Source: Cohnella herbarum
GTDB taxonomy: Bacteria > Bacillota > Bacilli > Paenibacillales > Paenibacillaceae
Reading direction: 5' to 3'
Assembly (NCBI RefSeq): GCF_012849095.1
Contig: NZ_CP051680.1
Coordinates: 5,177,501 to 5,241,500 of the forward strand
Length of the DNA stretch: 64,000 nucleotides
Below are positions 8,353 through 16,286 of this stretch, one piece after another. Below the pieces are notes generated by a model, which did not search any database, was not told the DNA's origin, and saw nothing but the letters and a program-made list of their open reading frames with translations. Position numbers and translations under genes: made by a program. Within the stretch, counting starts at the first letter, position 1. Every line of letters starts with the position of its first letter.

Positions 8353-9480
8353 ATGCGGTTTGACGAACTGCCAACGCCTTGTTTCGTCGTCGATGAAGCT
8401 CTCATCGAGAAAAATCTTAAAATCCTGAGCGGCGTGATGCAGCGAACGGGAGCAAAGATTATTTTGGCCCAAAAAGCATTCTCTATGACAACCTTTTACC
8501 CCCTCATCGGCGAATACTTGAACGGCACGACAGCTAGCGGCTTATTCGAAGCCCGATTAGGCCACGAGGAGATGGGCAAAGAAAACCACGTCTTTGCCCC
8601 CGCCTATCGGGAAGACGAGATCGATGAAATCATCTCCATCTGCGACCATATCATTTTTAATTCCTTCTCGCAGTTAGAGAAGTTTAAAGACAAGGCTCTT
8701 CAAGCCGGCCGGAAGATCGGCGTGCGCATCAACCCGGAATGCTCGACCCAGGTCGGCCACGAGATCTACGATCCGTGTTCGCCCGGCTCCCGGTTCGGGG
8801 TCAAACGGGAGGATTTCCGCCCGGACTTGCTGGACGGCGTATCAGGACTGCACTTCCACACCCTCTGCCAGCAGAATTCCGACGACTTGGAAACGACGCT
8901 GCGCGCGGTCGAAGAGAGGTTCGGAGAGTGGCTGCCGCAGATGGAATGGATCAACTTTGGCGGCGGCCACCATATCACGAGAGACGATTATGATCTCTCC
9001 ACCCTCGAAGCTTGTATTAAGCGGATGCAAGAAAAATATGGTCTAGAGGTTTATGTGGAACCAGGGGAAGCCGTAGCGCTCAACGCGGGTTACCTCATCA
9101 CCTCCGTGCTGGATCTTCATAAGAACGGAATCGATATCGCAATTCTCGATACCTCCGCGACTTGTCATATGCCGGACGTATTGGAAATGCCGTATCGTCC
9201 CCCCGTTCTGGAGTCGGGAGATCCCGGAGAGAAGCCGTTTACTTATCGACTGACAGGCCAAACCTGCCTCACGGGAGATGTAATCGGGGACTATTCGTTC
9301 GATCAACCGTTAAAGTGCGGCGATCGTATCGTGTTCGGAGATATGGCGATCTATTCCATGGTGAAGACCAACACATTTAACGGTATGGCGCTGCCGGCCA
9401 TTGCCGTTCAAAGCAAAGACGGCGATTGCAACGTGGTCCGCCAATTCGGCTATCAGGATTTTAAGACGCGACTAGCTTAG
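8353..9480 (+). CDS. nspC: Carboxynorspermidine/carboxyspermidine decarboxylase
   Basis: A 375-residue PLP-dependent decarboxylase of the alanine-racemase-like fold (group IV). The N-terminus TPCFVVDEALIEKNL and the PLP-lysine region KIILAQKAFS are characteristic. HFHTLCQQN, WINFGGGHHIT, YVEPGEAVALNAGY and the late DTSATCHMPDVLE block match NspC proteins. It removes the carboxyl group from carboxy-(nor)spermidine to give (nor)spermidine. The ATG at 8353 lies one base after the synthase stop, so translational coupling is likely; no strong Shine-Dalgarno site is visible. An earlier in-frame start (8305 or 8311) is possible but would lie inside the upstream gene. The pair makes this an S-adenosylmethionine-independent polyamine route. 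Confidence 0.92.
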   Translation: MRFDELPTPCFVVDEALIEKNLKILSGVMQRTGAKIILAQKAFSMTTFYPLIGEYLNGTTASGLFEARLGHEEMGKENHVFAPAYREDEIDEIISICDHIIFNSFSQLEKFKDKALQAGRKIGVRINPECSTQVGHEIYDPCSPGSRFGVKREDFRPDLLDGVSGLHFHTLCQQNSDDLETTLRAVEERFGEWLPQMEWINFGGGHHITRDDYDLSTLEACIKRMQEKYGLEVYVEPGEAVALNAGYLITSVLDLHKNGIDIAILDTSATCHMPDVLEMPYRPPVLESGDPGEKPFTYRLTGQTCLTGDVIGDYSFDQPLKCGDRIVFGDMAIYSMVKTNTFNGMALPAIAVQSKDGDCNVVRQFGYQDFKTRLA

Positions 9481-9509
9481 AATAATAGAGGTTTCATCCC
9501 TCACCCTTC

Positions 9510-9560
9510 ATGACGCCTATGCTGGCACCGGTACTCAACCGGTATCCGCATAGGCGTCAT
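9510..9560 (+). terminator. Terminator-like hairpin after nspC
   Basis: A perfect 13-bp stem (9510-9522/9548-9560, ATGACGCCTATGC) carries an inner ACCGGT/ACCGGT helix (9527-9532/9538-9543). Only a weak T-run follows, so it may act as a terminator or an RNA-stability element. Confidence 0.65.
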
Positions 9561-9594
9561 TTGTAATTCGTTTCTGCGGCATCATAATAACGGT

Positions 9595-9626
9595 GATGAT
9601 GAGCCTGTAATGCTCCGTTCATCATC
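9595..9626. promoter_or_regulatory. Inverted repeat upstream of the FtsX-type exporter
   Basis: GATGATGA (9595-9602) and TCATCATC (9619-9626) are perfect 8-bp arms with a 16-nt spacer, about 55 bp before the permease start. It is a possible operator, and no adjacent regulator explains it. Confidence 0.35.
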
Positions 9627-9680
9627 CGTTCATATTGCGACTGCATACTCAAAGTGCAACAGAGAAAGGGAGGTGCAGTC

Positions 9681-10715
9681 ATGAATATGGCATGGAAAGA
9701 AATCAAGAAAAGCAAAGCGAAGTTTGTTATTTTAGGCTCCATCATTTTTTTAGTTAGTTTTTTGACCTTTATCATATCGGGACTCGCCAATGGTTTATCG
9801 CAAGATAACGCGGCTTTAATCAAGAATCTACCCTCCGGTCATTTCTATATGAATGAAAAAGCGGATGAAACCTATACTCTTTCCAAAATAGATCCAAGCG
9901 TACAAGAACGCGTGTTACAGGAACATAAGGATGCAGCGGCACTTTCCATTCAGATGGGATTCGTGAACGATGCGGAGGACAAACAGCATGGAGTTGCCTT
10001 CGTGACTTCAACCGAATCTAAATTGTTCGAGAACGTGAAGCCAGGAGAAATCGTCTTAGATCGTTCCTTAGAGAAAGATGGCATTCAAGTCGGAGACGTA
10101 TTAACGAACAATCAGTTCAGCGGTGAACTTAAAGTCATCGGATTTGCGGACCAGAAGAAATACAGCCACGCGCCCGTTGCTTTTATCCACATGGATAACT
10201 ATAAAGAAATGTACCGCGTGAATACGATGCAATTGCTTTTCATCCCAACGCAGGATCAACCTCAGTCTATTGACGGATTACAATCTTTTTCAAAAAATCA
10301 GCTACTGAACACGATTGCGAGCTATAGTGCCGAACAAATGTCCCTTAACATGATTATTTGGTTCTTAGTCGCCATTAGCGGCATGTTGTTTGCGATTTTC
10401 TTCTATATGATGAATGTCCAGAAGATCGGACTGTACGGGATCTTGAAAGCAATCGGCGTAAAAACAAGTACTTTATTCCGTATGATGTGGACTCAAATGT
10501 TCTTCATCACCGCGATCGCGCTTGTATTATCCATTGCGCTCAGTCAGGGCTTTAATTCGATCGCACCGGAAGGCATGCCTTTTAGTCTCACGATGGGGAC
10601 TACCATTCAATTGTCGATCCTATTCATAATCATTGGATTTATCGGCGCATCGCTTTCCGGTCTGCAAATTCGCAAAGTCGAGCCGCTACAAGCCATACAG
10701 CAAGGAGATGTCTAA
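9681..10715 (+). CDS. FtsX/HrtB-like ABC transporter permease
   Basis: A 344-residue membrane protein with the MacB/FtsX layout: one N-terminal membrane helix (about residues 15-40), a large extracytoplasmic domain, then three helices in the last third (near 230-255, 275-300 and 310-335). The N-terminal segment FIISGLANGLSQDNAALIKN resembles HrtB/DevC-type permeases, some of which export haem or other toxic hydrophobic compounds. GGGAGGTG at 9668-9675 selects the ATG at 9681. It overlaps no gene and is followed at once by its ATPase. The substrate is unknown; the HrtB link is similarity only, and no HrtRS-like sensor is adjacent. Confidence 0.82.
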   Translation: MNMAWKEIKKSKAKFVILGSIIFLVSFLTFIISGLANGLSQDNAALIKNLPSGHFYMNEKADETYTLSKIDPSVQERVLQEHKDAAALSIQMGFVNDAEDKQHGVAFVTSTESKLFENVKPGEIVLDRSLEKDGIQVGDVLTNNQFSGELKVIGFADQKKYSHAPVAFIHMDNYKEMYRVNTMQLLFIPTQDQPQSIDGLQSFSKNQLLNTIASYSAEQMSLNMIIWFLVAISGMLFAIFFYMMNVQKIGLYGILKAIGVKTSTLFRMMWTQMFFITAIALVLSIALSQGFNSIAPEGMPFSLTMGTTIQLSILFIIIGFIGASLSGLQIRKVEPLQAIQQGDV

Positions 10716-10716
10716 T

Positions 10717-11394
10717 ATGACTACCTTCACGATACAAGACGTCCGAAAAACGTTTACGAACGGCGAAGTCGACGAACAAGTCTTAAACGGGGTCAATCTT
10801 TCCCAACAACAAGGGGAAATAACGGCTCTCGTAGGTGCTTCGGGATCTGGTAAAAGCACGCTTCTAACGATCGCGGCTGGCCTTCAGCGCGCATCCGGCG
10901 GACAGGTTATTTTCGAGGGAAAGAACATGATCGACATGACGCAAGAAGAGATTCGTAAAATACGCGCCAGTCAGTTCGGATTTATTTTTCAATCCTCTCA
11001 TCTCGTGCCCTTCCTTACCGTAGAAGATCAGCTTATGCTGATGTTGAATGTGTCGGAGACCAAGATGAGTAAACGCGAGCAAAAAGAAGAAGTCATGAAG
11101 ATCCTCAAAGCAATCGGCATGGAGCATCGCAAAAACGCCTATCCATCCTCATTGTCCGGTGGGGAGAAACAGCGGGTCGCGATTGGTCGTGCCATCATCC
11201 ACAAGCCAAAAATGCTATTTGCCGATGAGCCTACTGCAAGTCTAGACTCCACCAGATCCAAGGATGTCATGACGCTCATCCGTAAATTGACGAAAGAATT
11301 AAACATTACAACCTTACTCGTGACGCATGATGAAGAAATGCTCTCATATGCTGACCACGTCATCACGATGAAGGATGGATTAATTATTAATTAA
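10717..11394 (+). CDS. ABC transporter ATP-binding protein (LolD/MacB/HrtA type)
   Basis: A 225-residue ATPase with Walker A GASGSGKST, Q-loop in FIFQSSHLVPFLTVEDQ, signature LSGGEKQRVAIGRA, Walker B MLFADEPTASLD and the switch histidine in LLVTHD. This is the compact form that pairs with FtsX-like permeases. AAGGAG at 10702-10707 lies inside the end of the permease gene and places the start at 10717, one base past the permease stop. It energises the neighbouring permease, probably for export. A strong terminator directly follows. Confidence 0.92.
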   Translation: MTTFTIQDVRKTFTNGEVDEQVLNGVNLSQQQGEITALVGASGSGKSTLLTIAAGLQRASGGQVIFEGKNMIDMTQEEIRKIRASQFGFIFQSSHLVPFLTVEDQLMLMLNVSETKMSKREQKEEVMKILKAIGMEHRKNAYPSSLSGGEKQRVAIGRAIIHKPKMLFADEPTASLDSTRSKDVMTLIRKLTKELNITTLLVTHDEEMLSYADHVITMKDGLIIN

Positions 11395-11396
11395 CC

Positions 11397-11431
11397 AAAA
11401 GAAGCACCTTCATTCTGAAGGTGCTTCTTTT
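11397..11431 (+). terminator. Intrinsic terminator after the exporter genes
   Basis: A 16-bp perfect stem, AAAAGAAGCACCTTCA with TTC loop, ending in CTTCTTTT. The symmetric A/T ends allow termination in both directions, so it may also serve the convergent GbsR-like gene. Confidence 0.9.
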
Positions 11432-11487
11432 GGCGTGAAGGGCAAGGCGCGCTTATGCAAGCTAAAGTGTTATCACTTGCCGCAGTT

Positions 11488-12033
11488 TTACCGATCCAGA
11501 AACTCTCCGTCCCGCAGCCGGTTCACGAACTGCGTAAGCCATGTGTAATAATTGACGCCGTGGCGCAACTTATGAAGATCCCGCAGACATTCCTGCCTCT
11601 CGGCATCGCTCGTTTCCTCCGCAAGCGCGATTTCGGAAAGCTCGGGAATCACCTGATTAATCGCCTCGAGCATGACATCGATTTCCCTCTGGAGTTTCAT
11701 GGTAAAGAAAACATGGAACGTCTGGAAAAAGTCGGTCTCCGCCACGTACTGATCCTTCCGATCCTTCTTTTCCTCCAACTTCGTAACCATTCTGGAGTCC
11801 AGCAACGACCGAATGGCATAGCTCATGTTGCTCTTGCTCATGTGCATATGGTCCTTCATATCCTCCAGAGTCATCGGTCTATCCTCGAAAAACATAATGC
11901 CGTACAGCTTGCCAAAAGAATAATTGGCGCCGTAAAGATCCATCGTTCTCGCGATAGCGTCGATGACCTGGTCGCGCAATTCGATGATGCGCCGCGGGGA
12001 TTCTTCTTGAGCTTGAGTAGCCATCTGCCTCAT
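11488..12033 (-). CDS. GbsR/MarR-family transcriptional regulator
   Basis: A 181-residue winged-helix protein of the GbsR/OpcR/CudR group. The N-terminal helix ELRDQVIDAIARTMDLYG, the block FGKLYGIMFF, the HTH (MTLEDMKDHMHMSKSNMSYAIRSL) and the wing with KKDRKDQY fit the family. Known members repress glycine-betaine/choline genes and sense choline. AAAGGACG lies 7 nt before the ATG at 12033, so I prefer this to the longer frame starting at 12099. It is divergent from the nine-gene operon that starts at 12227, and two overlapping palindromes lie between them. Control of that operon is inferred. If the family ligand holds, the imported compound may carry a quaternary ammonium group. Confidence 0.8.
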   Translation of the reverse strand: MRQMATQAQEESPRRIIELRDQVIDAIARTMDLYGANYSFGKLYGIMFFEDRPMTLEDMKDHMHMSKSNMSYAIRSLLDSRMVTKLEEKKDRKDQYVAETDFFQTFHVFFTMKLQREIDVMLEAINQVIPELSEIALAEETSDAERQECLRDLHKLRHGVNYYTWLTQFVNRLRDGEFLDR

Positions 12034-12114
12034 TCGGACACGTCCTTTTTCAATTGTATGATCAGATTTACAAATACGGCATTTTAGGTTAACACCCAAT
12101 TAACACATATGATT

Positions 12115-12142
12115 TACATTGAATGTACAAGTTTTTTTGTAC
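12115..12142. promoter_or_regulatory. Overlapping palindromes, candidate GbsR-like operator
   Basis: TACATTGAATGTA (12115-12127) is a perfect palindrome around a central G. GTACAA (12125-12130) and TTGTAC (12137-12142) form a second perfect inverted repeat that overlaps the first. Both lie in the 193-bp gap between the divergent regulator and the ABC ATPase gene. Binding by the adjacent regulator is inferred. Confidence 0.5.
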
Positions 12143-12226
12143 GTAATGCAGTTATCGCGAATTTATACGACGATCATACCAAATATTCAAAAGAAATTGA
12201 ATATTAAAAAATGAGGGATGTTTATT

Positions 12227-13315
12227 ATGTCGAGTATCACTTTGAAATCATTGTCCAAAAAATATACGAACGATAAACACACTTTGGATCAAATCAATCT
12301 TGACATTAAAGATAAAGAATTTCTGGTTCTGCTGGGCCCCTCCGGATGCGGAAAATCCACTTTGCTGAGAATGATAGCCGGCATCGAAGACATTACGCAA
12401 GGTCAAGTCTATGTCGGGGACGTTTGCATCAACGATATGGAGCCTAAGGATCGGGGGGTGGCGATGGTTTTCCAAAACTATGCTTTGTATCCGCATATGA
12501 CGGTATTCGAGAATATGGCTTACGGTTTGAAAATAAAAAAGGTGAAGAAAAACGAAAGAGAACAACGGATCAAGACGGCGGCCGATATTCTGCAAATCAC
12601 TCCCTTGTTGAAACGATTCCCCAGCGAATTATCCGGCGGTCAAAAACAGCGGGTTGCGATCGGCAGAGCCATCGTTAAAGAGCCGAAAGTCTTCTTGATG
12701 GACGAGCCCTTATCCAATCTGGATGCGAAATTAAGAAACGAAATGAGAATCGAAATTAAAAAGCTTCACGAACGTTTGAATTCTACGTTTATCTATGTCA
12801 CTCACGACCAGGTGGAGGCCGTCACGCTTGGGGATCGAATCGCCATTATGGCCGAGGGAGCGTTCAGGCAAATCGGAACCCCGATGGATATCCTCGAGTG
12901 CCCCGTGGATATGTTCGTCGCCAATTTTATCAGTTCGCCTCCCATCAATTACTTGGATGCTCGTCTGATTGAGCGAAATGGACAGACCTACTTGGATATA
13001 GAGGGAGTATTGCTAGAAACGAACTTGCCGATTCAGGTCATGCAGGATCACCCCGAAATTGTAGCCGGAATCAGACCCGAACATTGTTTCCTTGCAGACG
13101 ACAATTCGAATGCATTAGAAATGGAAATTTTGTTCACTGAAATTATAGGTACGGATGTATTACTGCACTTGAAGTACAAGACGCGCGACTTTTTAGTGAA
13201 AAAAAGCTTTACGGAAACTTACGCGAAGGGACAGAAGCTTAACGTCGGGATGAAGCCAAACCATGTCATCGTATTCGACAAAACGACTCAGAAAAACGTA
13301 AGGAGGCTTCCATGA
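12227..13315 (+). CDS. Sugar/organophosphate ABC importer ATP-binding protein (MalK/UgpC type)
   Basis: A 362-residue CUT1-type ATPase with Walker A GPSGCGKST, signature LSGGQKQRVAIGRA, Walker B VFLMDEPLSNLD and switch HDQVEA. A C-terminal TOBE/regulatory region follows (about residues 230-362, including IAGIRPEHCF). GAGG at 12213-12216 favours the ATG at 12227 over the one at 12218. It is the first gene of the operon and overlaps the next by 4 nt (ATGA). Many Bacillota CUT1 operons use a shared MsmX ATPase. A dedicated ATPase here suggests an Ugp-like, non-standard substrate (inference). Confidence 0.9.
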   Translation: MSSITLKSLSKKYTNDKHTLDQINLDIKDKEFLVLLGPSGCGKSTLLRMIAGIEDITQGQVYVGDVCINDMEPKDRGVAMVFQNYALYPHMTVFENMAYGLKIKKVKKNEREQRIKTAADILQITPLLKRFPSELSGGQKQRVAIGRAIVKEPKVFLMDEPLSNLDAKLRNEMRIEIKKLHERLNSTFIYVTHDQVEAVTLGDRIAIMAEGAFRQIGTPMDILECPVDMFVANFISSPPINYLDARLIERNGQTYLDIEGVLLETNLPIQVMQDHPEIVAGIRPEHCFLADDNSNALEMEILFTEIIGTDVLLHLKYKTRDFLVKKSFTETYAKGQKLNVGMKPNHVIVFDKTTQKNVRRLP

Positions 13316-14466
13316 ACGTTCTGATCTCGCTGGACGGTTTGAGCTATACCCTCTTTGAACGCTATTCCAAGGCATTTATAGAGAATAACTTTTCAATTTG
13401 CCACAAACTGGTCACCACGTTTCCGTCGGTTACATTCAACGCTCATGCTACGGCAATAACCGGAAGCAACCATGATAAACATTTCGTAATCGATAATATG
13501 TTGTCCCATTTCCGAACGATAGAAAGAATATCGCTGTACGGCGATCACGAGCTCATTTGCAATGAGGAGCTGCACAAGAAAACCTTATTTCGTTCGCTGG
13601 CCGCGCATGGATTAACGAGTTGCTGTATCCACTGGCCACTAACTTCCGGCAATCCTTATATTCATCATTTGGTTACGGAATCCAGCAGCAAAAAACAGCT
13701 TCTAAACGCCGAGGCGATAGACCAAATCGATGACTTGGCTTTGCATAAAACGATCAAGGCAATCGAATCCGGCGCCTATGATTTTATTGCTTCAAGATTT
13801 GTCGGTTACGATGCGCTGTCTCATAAACATGGGAAAGACTCTTTAGAGGCAACCCTTTACGTTGAGAGACTGTTGGAATATATCGGTCGAATAGATGCCT
13901 TGTTAAAGAAAAATCAGCGATCCTACAACTTGTTTATCTTTTCCGACCATGGCCAAAGCGATGTTGAAACGTTCTTCTATCCCAATGAGATTTTGGAGCA
14001 AAGTCGCTGGCGGGAAAACTTATTAAACGATCAAATTCGATTTGTCGGGGACGGAAGCGGATCGTTGCTGTTTTACAGCACGTTAGACAATCGTCAAAAC
14101 AGAGAAATCATGGATTATTTCGGCCAATTTCCTGAAGTGAATCATTTCTATGAGCTGGAAGGAGCATCTAGTTCGGAATATCAGCCGATCGGAATCCTGG
14201 ATTTGAACGCTACGGTATGCGGTGAAGATATCGTTCCCCCGGAGCAGCCCAAATATCGGACTATGAAGAGCTTACACGGGTATCACCCTTCTAACGTGGA
14301 TGAAATGAACGGATTCATGGTATGCACAGGTTACCAGATCAATCGAAGCACAACCATTGAAGAAGCGCGTTTAGAGAACATTGCTCCTACATTAGCTAAG
14401 CTTTTTCAGATTTCGCACCCCTGCGACGGCGGAATCATCCACGACATGATTAGGGAGTATGACTAG
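13312..14466 (+). CDS. Alkaline-phosphatase-superfamily phosphodiesterase/phosphohydrolase (NPP-like)
   Basis: A 384-residue cytoplasmic enzyme (no signal peptide) of the nucleotide pyrophosphatase/phosphodiesterase branch. The two-metal site is complete: Asp8 in SLDG, nucleophile Thr41 with Asn43 and His45 in FPSVTFNAHATAITG, Asp and His in GYDALSHKHG, the DH pair in FIFSDHGQSD, and a late His in SLHGYHP. Such enzymes cleave phosphodiesters, phosphomonoesters or phosphonates (phosphonoacetate hydrolase is one relative). AGGAGG lies upstream and the start overlaps the ATPase stop. Its place between importer genes implies that it acts on the imported compound. The exact substrate is not readable. 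Confidence 0.85.
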   Translation: MNVLISLDGLSYTLFERYSKAFIENNFSICHKLVTTFPSVTFNAHATAITGSNHDKHFVIDNMLSHFRTIERISLYGDHELICNEELHKKTLFRSLAAHGLTSCCIHWPLTSGNPYIHHLVTESSSKKQLLNAEAIDQIDDLALHKTIKAIESGAYDFIASRFVGYDALSHKHGKDSLEATLYVERLLEYIGRIDALLKKNQRSYNLFIFSDHGQSDVETFFYPNEILEQSRWRENLLNDQIRFVGDGSGSLLFYSTLDNRQNREIMDYFGQFPEVNHFYELEGASSSEYQPIGILDLNATVCGEDIVPPEQPKYRTMKSLHGYHPSNVDEMNGFMVCTGYQINRSTTIEEARLENIAPTLAKLFQISHPCDGGIIHDMIREYD

Positions 14467-15354
14467 ATGGCCTGGCTAAAAAGCAAAAACGTAAAAGATA
14501 ACCTGTGGGCATTTGCGCTGCTGTTGCCGACACTCGTTCCGTTGGTTGTTTTTTGGATCTATCCATTGACGAAATCGCTCCAGATTAGTTTTACCGATTG
14601 GAACTATATTTCGCCCACATATAACTATGTGATGATGGAGAACTACACAAATTTATTCAGCGATGCCTTTTTCGCCAAAGTATTGATGAATACGATCGTA
14701 TTTACTTTTTTCACGGTAGTTCCTCCGATCCTAATCGGATTGTACGTCGCTACCAAGCTAAGCAAAATAAAAACGCTGCGTAATTTCTTTCTCGCATCTA
14801 CGTTCTCGTCATGGATGGCGCCGACCGTTGTCGTTTCTATGGTTTGGGTCGGCATCTTCGATCGCGATTCGGGGATCGTTAATACCCTCTTGAAAGGGAT
14901 TGGCCTAGAGCCTATTGAGTGGCTAGGCGGACGAACTACGGCGATGATTGTCGTTATTGTCGTCACCATCTGGCAGTATGTTGGACTAGCTATCTTGTTG
15001 CTTACGTCGTCATTGGCCAAATTAGATCCCGAAGTAGAGAAAGCGAATGCTTTGGACGGGGGCAAGGGGTTACGCAAATTGTTAAAGATCACCCTGCCCG
15101 CGATCTCGCCCATCCTTGTATTCTTGTTTATCTTTTTTACTCTCAATTCCCTGAAAGCCTATGATCAGATTTACATTATCACGCAAGGCGGACCTTCAGG
15201 CGCGACTTCGACCATTCTTTATTACTTCTACGTGTTGGCTTTCGAATGGTTCGAGACCGGACCCGCTTCGGCTTTGGCGATAATCTTCCTTGTCCTTTGT
15301 CTGCTGATCAGCGCATTAAATTATATCCTATCGAAATTTCTGTTTAGAAGGTGA
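14467..15354 (+). CDS. CUT1-family ABC importer permease (first subunit)
   Basis: A 295-residue protein with about six membrane helices and the EAA loop in EKANALDGGKGLRKLLKITLPAI. The N-terminal helix LLLPTLVPLVVFWIYPL is typical of UgpA/MalF-like subunits. The ATG follows the hydrolase stop directly (TAG then ATG), so translation is coupled. It forms a heterodimer with the next permease and uses the operon's own ATPase. Confidence 0.9.
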   Translation: MAWLKSKNVKDNLWAFALLLPTLVPLVVFWIYPLTKSLQISFTDWNYISPTYNYVMMENYTNLFSDAFFAKVLMNTIVFTFFTVVPPILIGLYVATKLSKIKTLRNFFLASTFSSWMAPTVVVSMVWVGIFDRDSGIVNTLLKGIGLEPIEWLGGRTTAMIVVIVVTIWQYVGLAILLLTSSLAKLDPEVEKANALDGGKGLRKLLKITLPAISPILVFLFIFFTLNSLKAYDQIYIITQGGPSGATSTILYYFYVLAFEWFETGPASALAIIFLVLCLLISALNYILSKFLFRR

Positions 15355-15363
15355 GGCGGGGAC

Positions 15364-16191
15364 TTGCACTTACCCAAATACAAAACGTGGATCAATTACG
15401 TAACGTTAATCGGCTTAAGCATACTGATGGTGTTTCCGTTTATCTGGATGCTCTTTACTTCCATAAAACCGAAAAACGAGATTTATAGCGGTACGATTTG
15501 GCCATCTTCGTTTCATTTTGAGAATTACATCAGAGTATTTACGGAAACCAAGATGCTCGTTTATTTGTGGAACAGTATTTATGTCAGCCTCATCGTCATT
15601 GCTTTTCAAATCGTAACGGCTATTTTGGCGGCATACGTATTCGCGGCGATTCGGAAAAAATGGGTTCAAGTCTGTTTCGTGCTCATATTGGCGACGTACA
15701 TGCTGCCATCGGCCGTAACCTACATCCCTTCCTTCGTCCTGCTTTCGAAAGTGAATTTGCTGGATACGCATATGGGCTATATTTTCAGCGAGTTTATAAG
15801 CATTTTTGCAATCTTCTTCTTGCGGCAGTCTTTCAGCCAGGTGCCGAGCGAGGTAATTCATGCAGCAAAGTTGGATGGCGCCGGGCATTTGAAGCTCATC
15901 TTCACGGTGTATATTCCTTATTGCAAAAACGCTATTGCCTCCTTGGTATTGATCACGTTTATTTACAGCTACAACAACTATATGTGGCCTTCATTGCTGC
16001 TCAAATCTGAGGAAAACATGTTCGTCACCATCGGTTTGCGAAGGTTGTTTATGACTCAAGCGGGATATGGAATGGACTTCCCTCTAGCTATGGCCGCCTG
16101 CGCGGTGTCGCTTGCGCCGATGTTTATCCTGCTCGCCGTTTCAAGCAAAAGAATTATTCAATCGATGGCTAGTCTCTATGTGAATAAATAA
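15364..16191 (+). CDS. CUT1-family ABC importer permease (second subunit)
   Basis: A 275-residue UgpE/MalG-like subunit with about six membrane helices, starting with LSILMVFPFIWMLFTSIKP. The EAA loop is VIHAAKLDGAGHLKLIFTVYIPY. The start is a TTG preceded by GAGGCGGGG; the gap to the first permease is 9 nt. It pairs with the upstream permease in the inner membrane. Confidence 0.9.
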   Translation: MHLPKYKTWINYVTLIGLSILMVFPFIWMLFTSIKPKNEIYSGTIWPSSFHFENYIRVFTETKMLVYLWNSIYVSLIVIAFQIVTAILAAYVFAAIRKKWVQVCFVLILATYMLPSAVTYIPSFVLLSKVNLLDTHMGYIFSEFISIFAIFFLRQSFSQVPSEVIHAAKLDGAGHLKLIFTVYIPYCKNAIASLVLITFIYSYNNYMWPSLLLKSEENMFVTIGLRRLFMTQAGYGMDFPLAMAACAVSLAPMFILLAVSSKRIIQSMASLYVNK

Positions 16192-16286
16192 GGCGGTGAT
16201 GCGATTTCATCTGTATTCAACGGACTGATCATTATGGATATGGCTATACGAGACGCAAATAGAAATTTACCGGGAGGAATTTAACT

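Noticed and set aside
11455..12087. Plus-strand open frame of 210 codons
   Set aside because: Antisense to the GbsR-like gene; no ribosome-binding site or family features.
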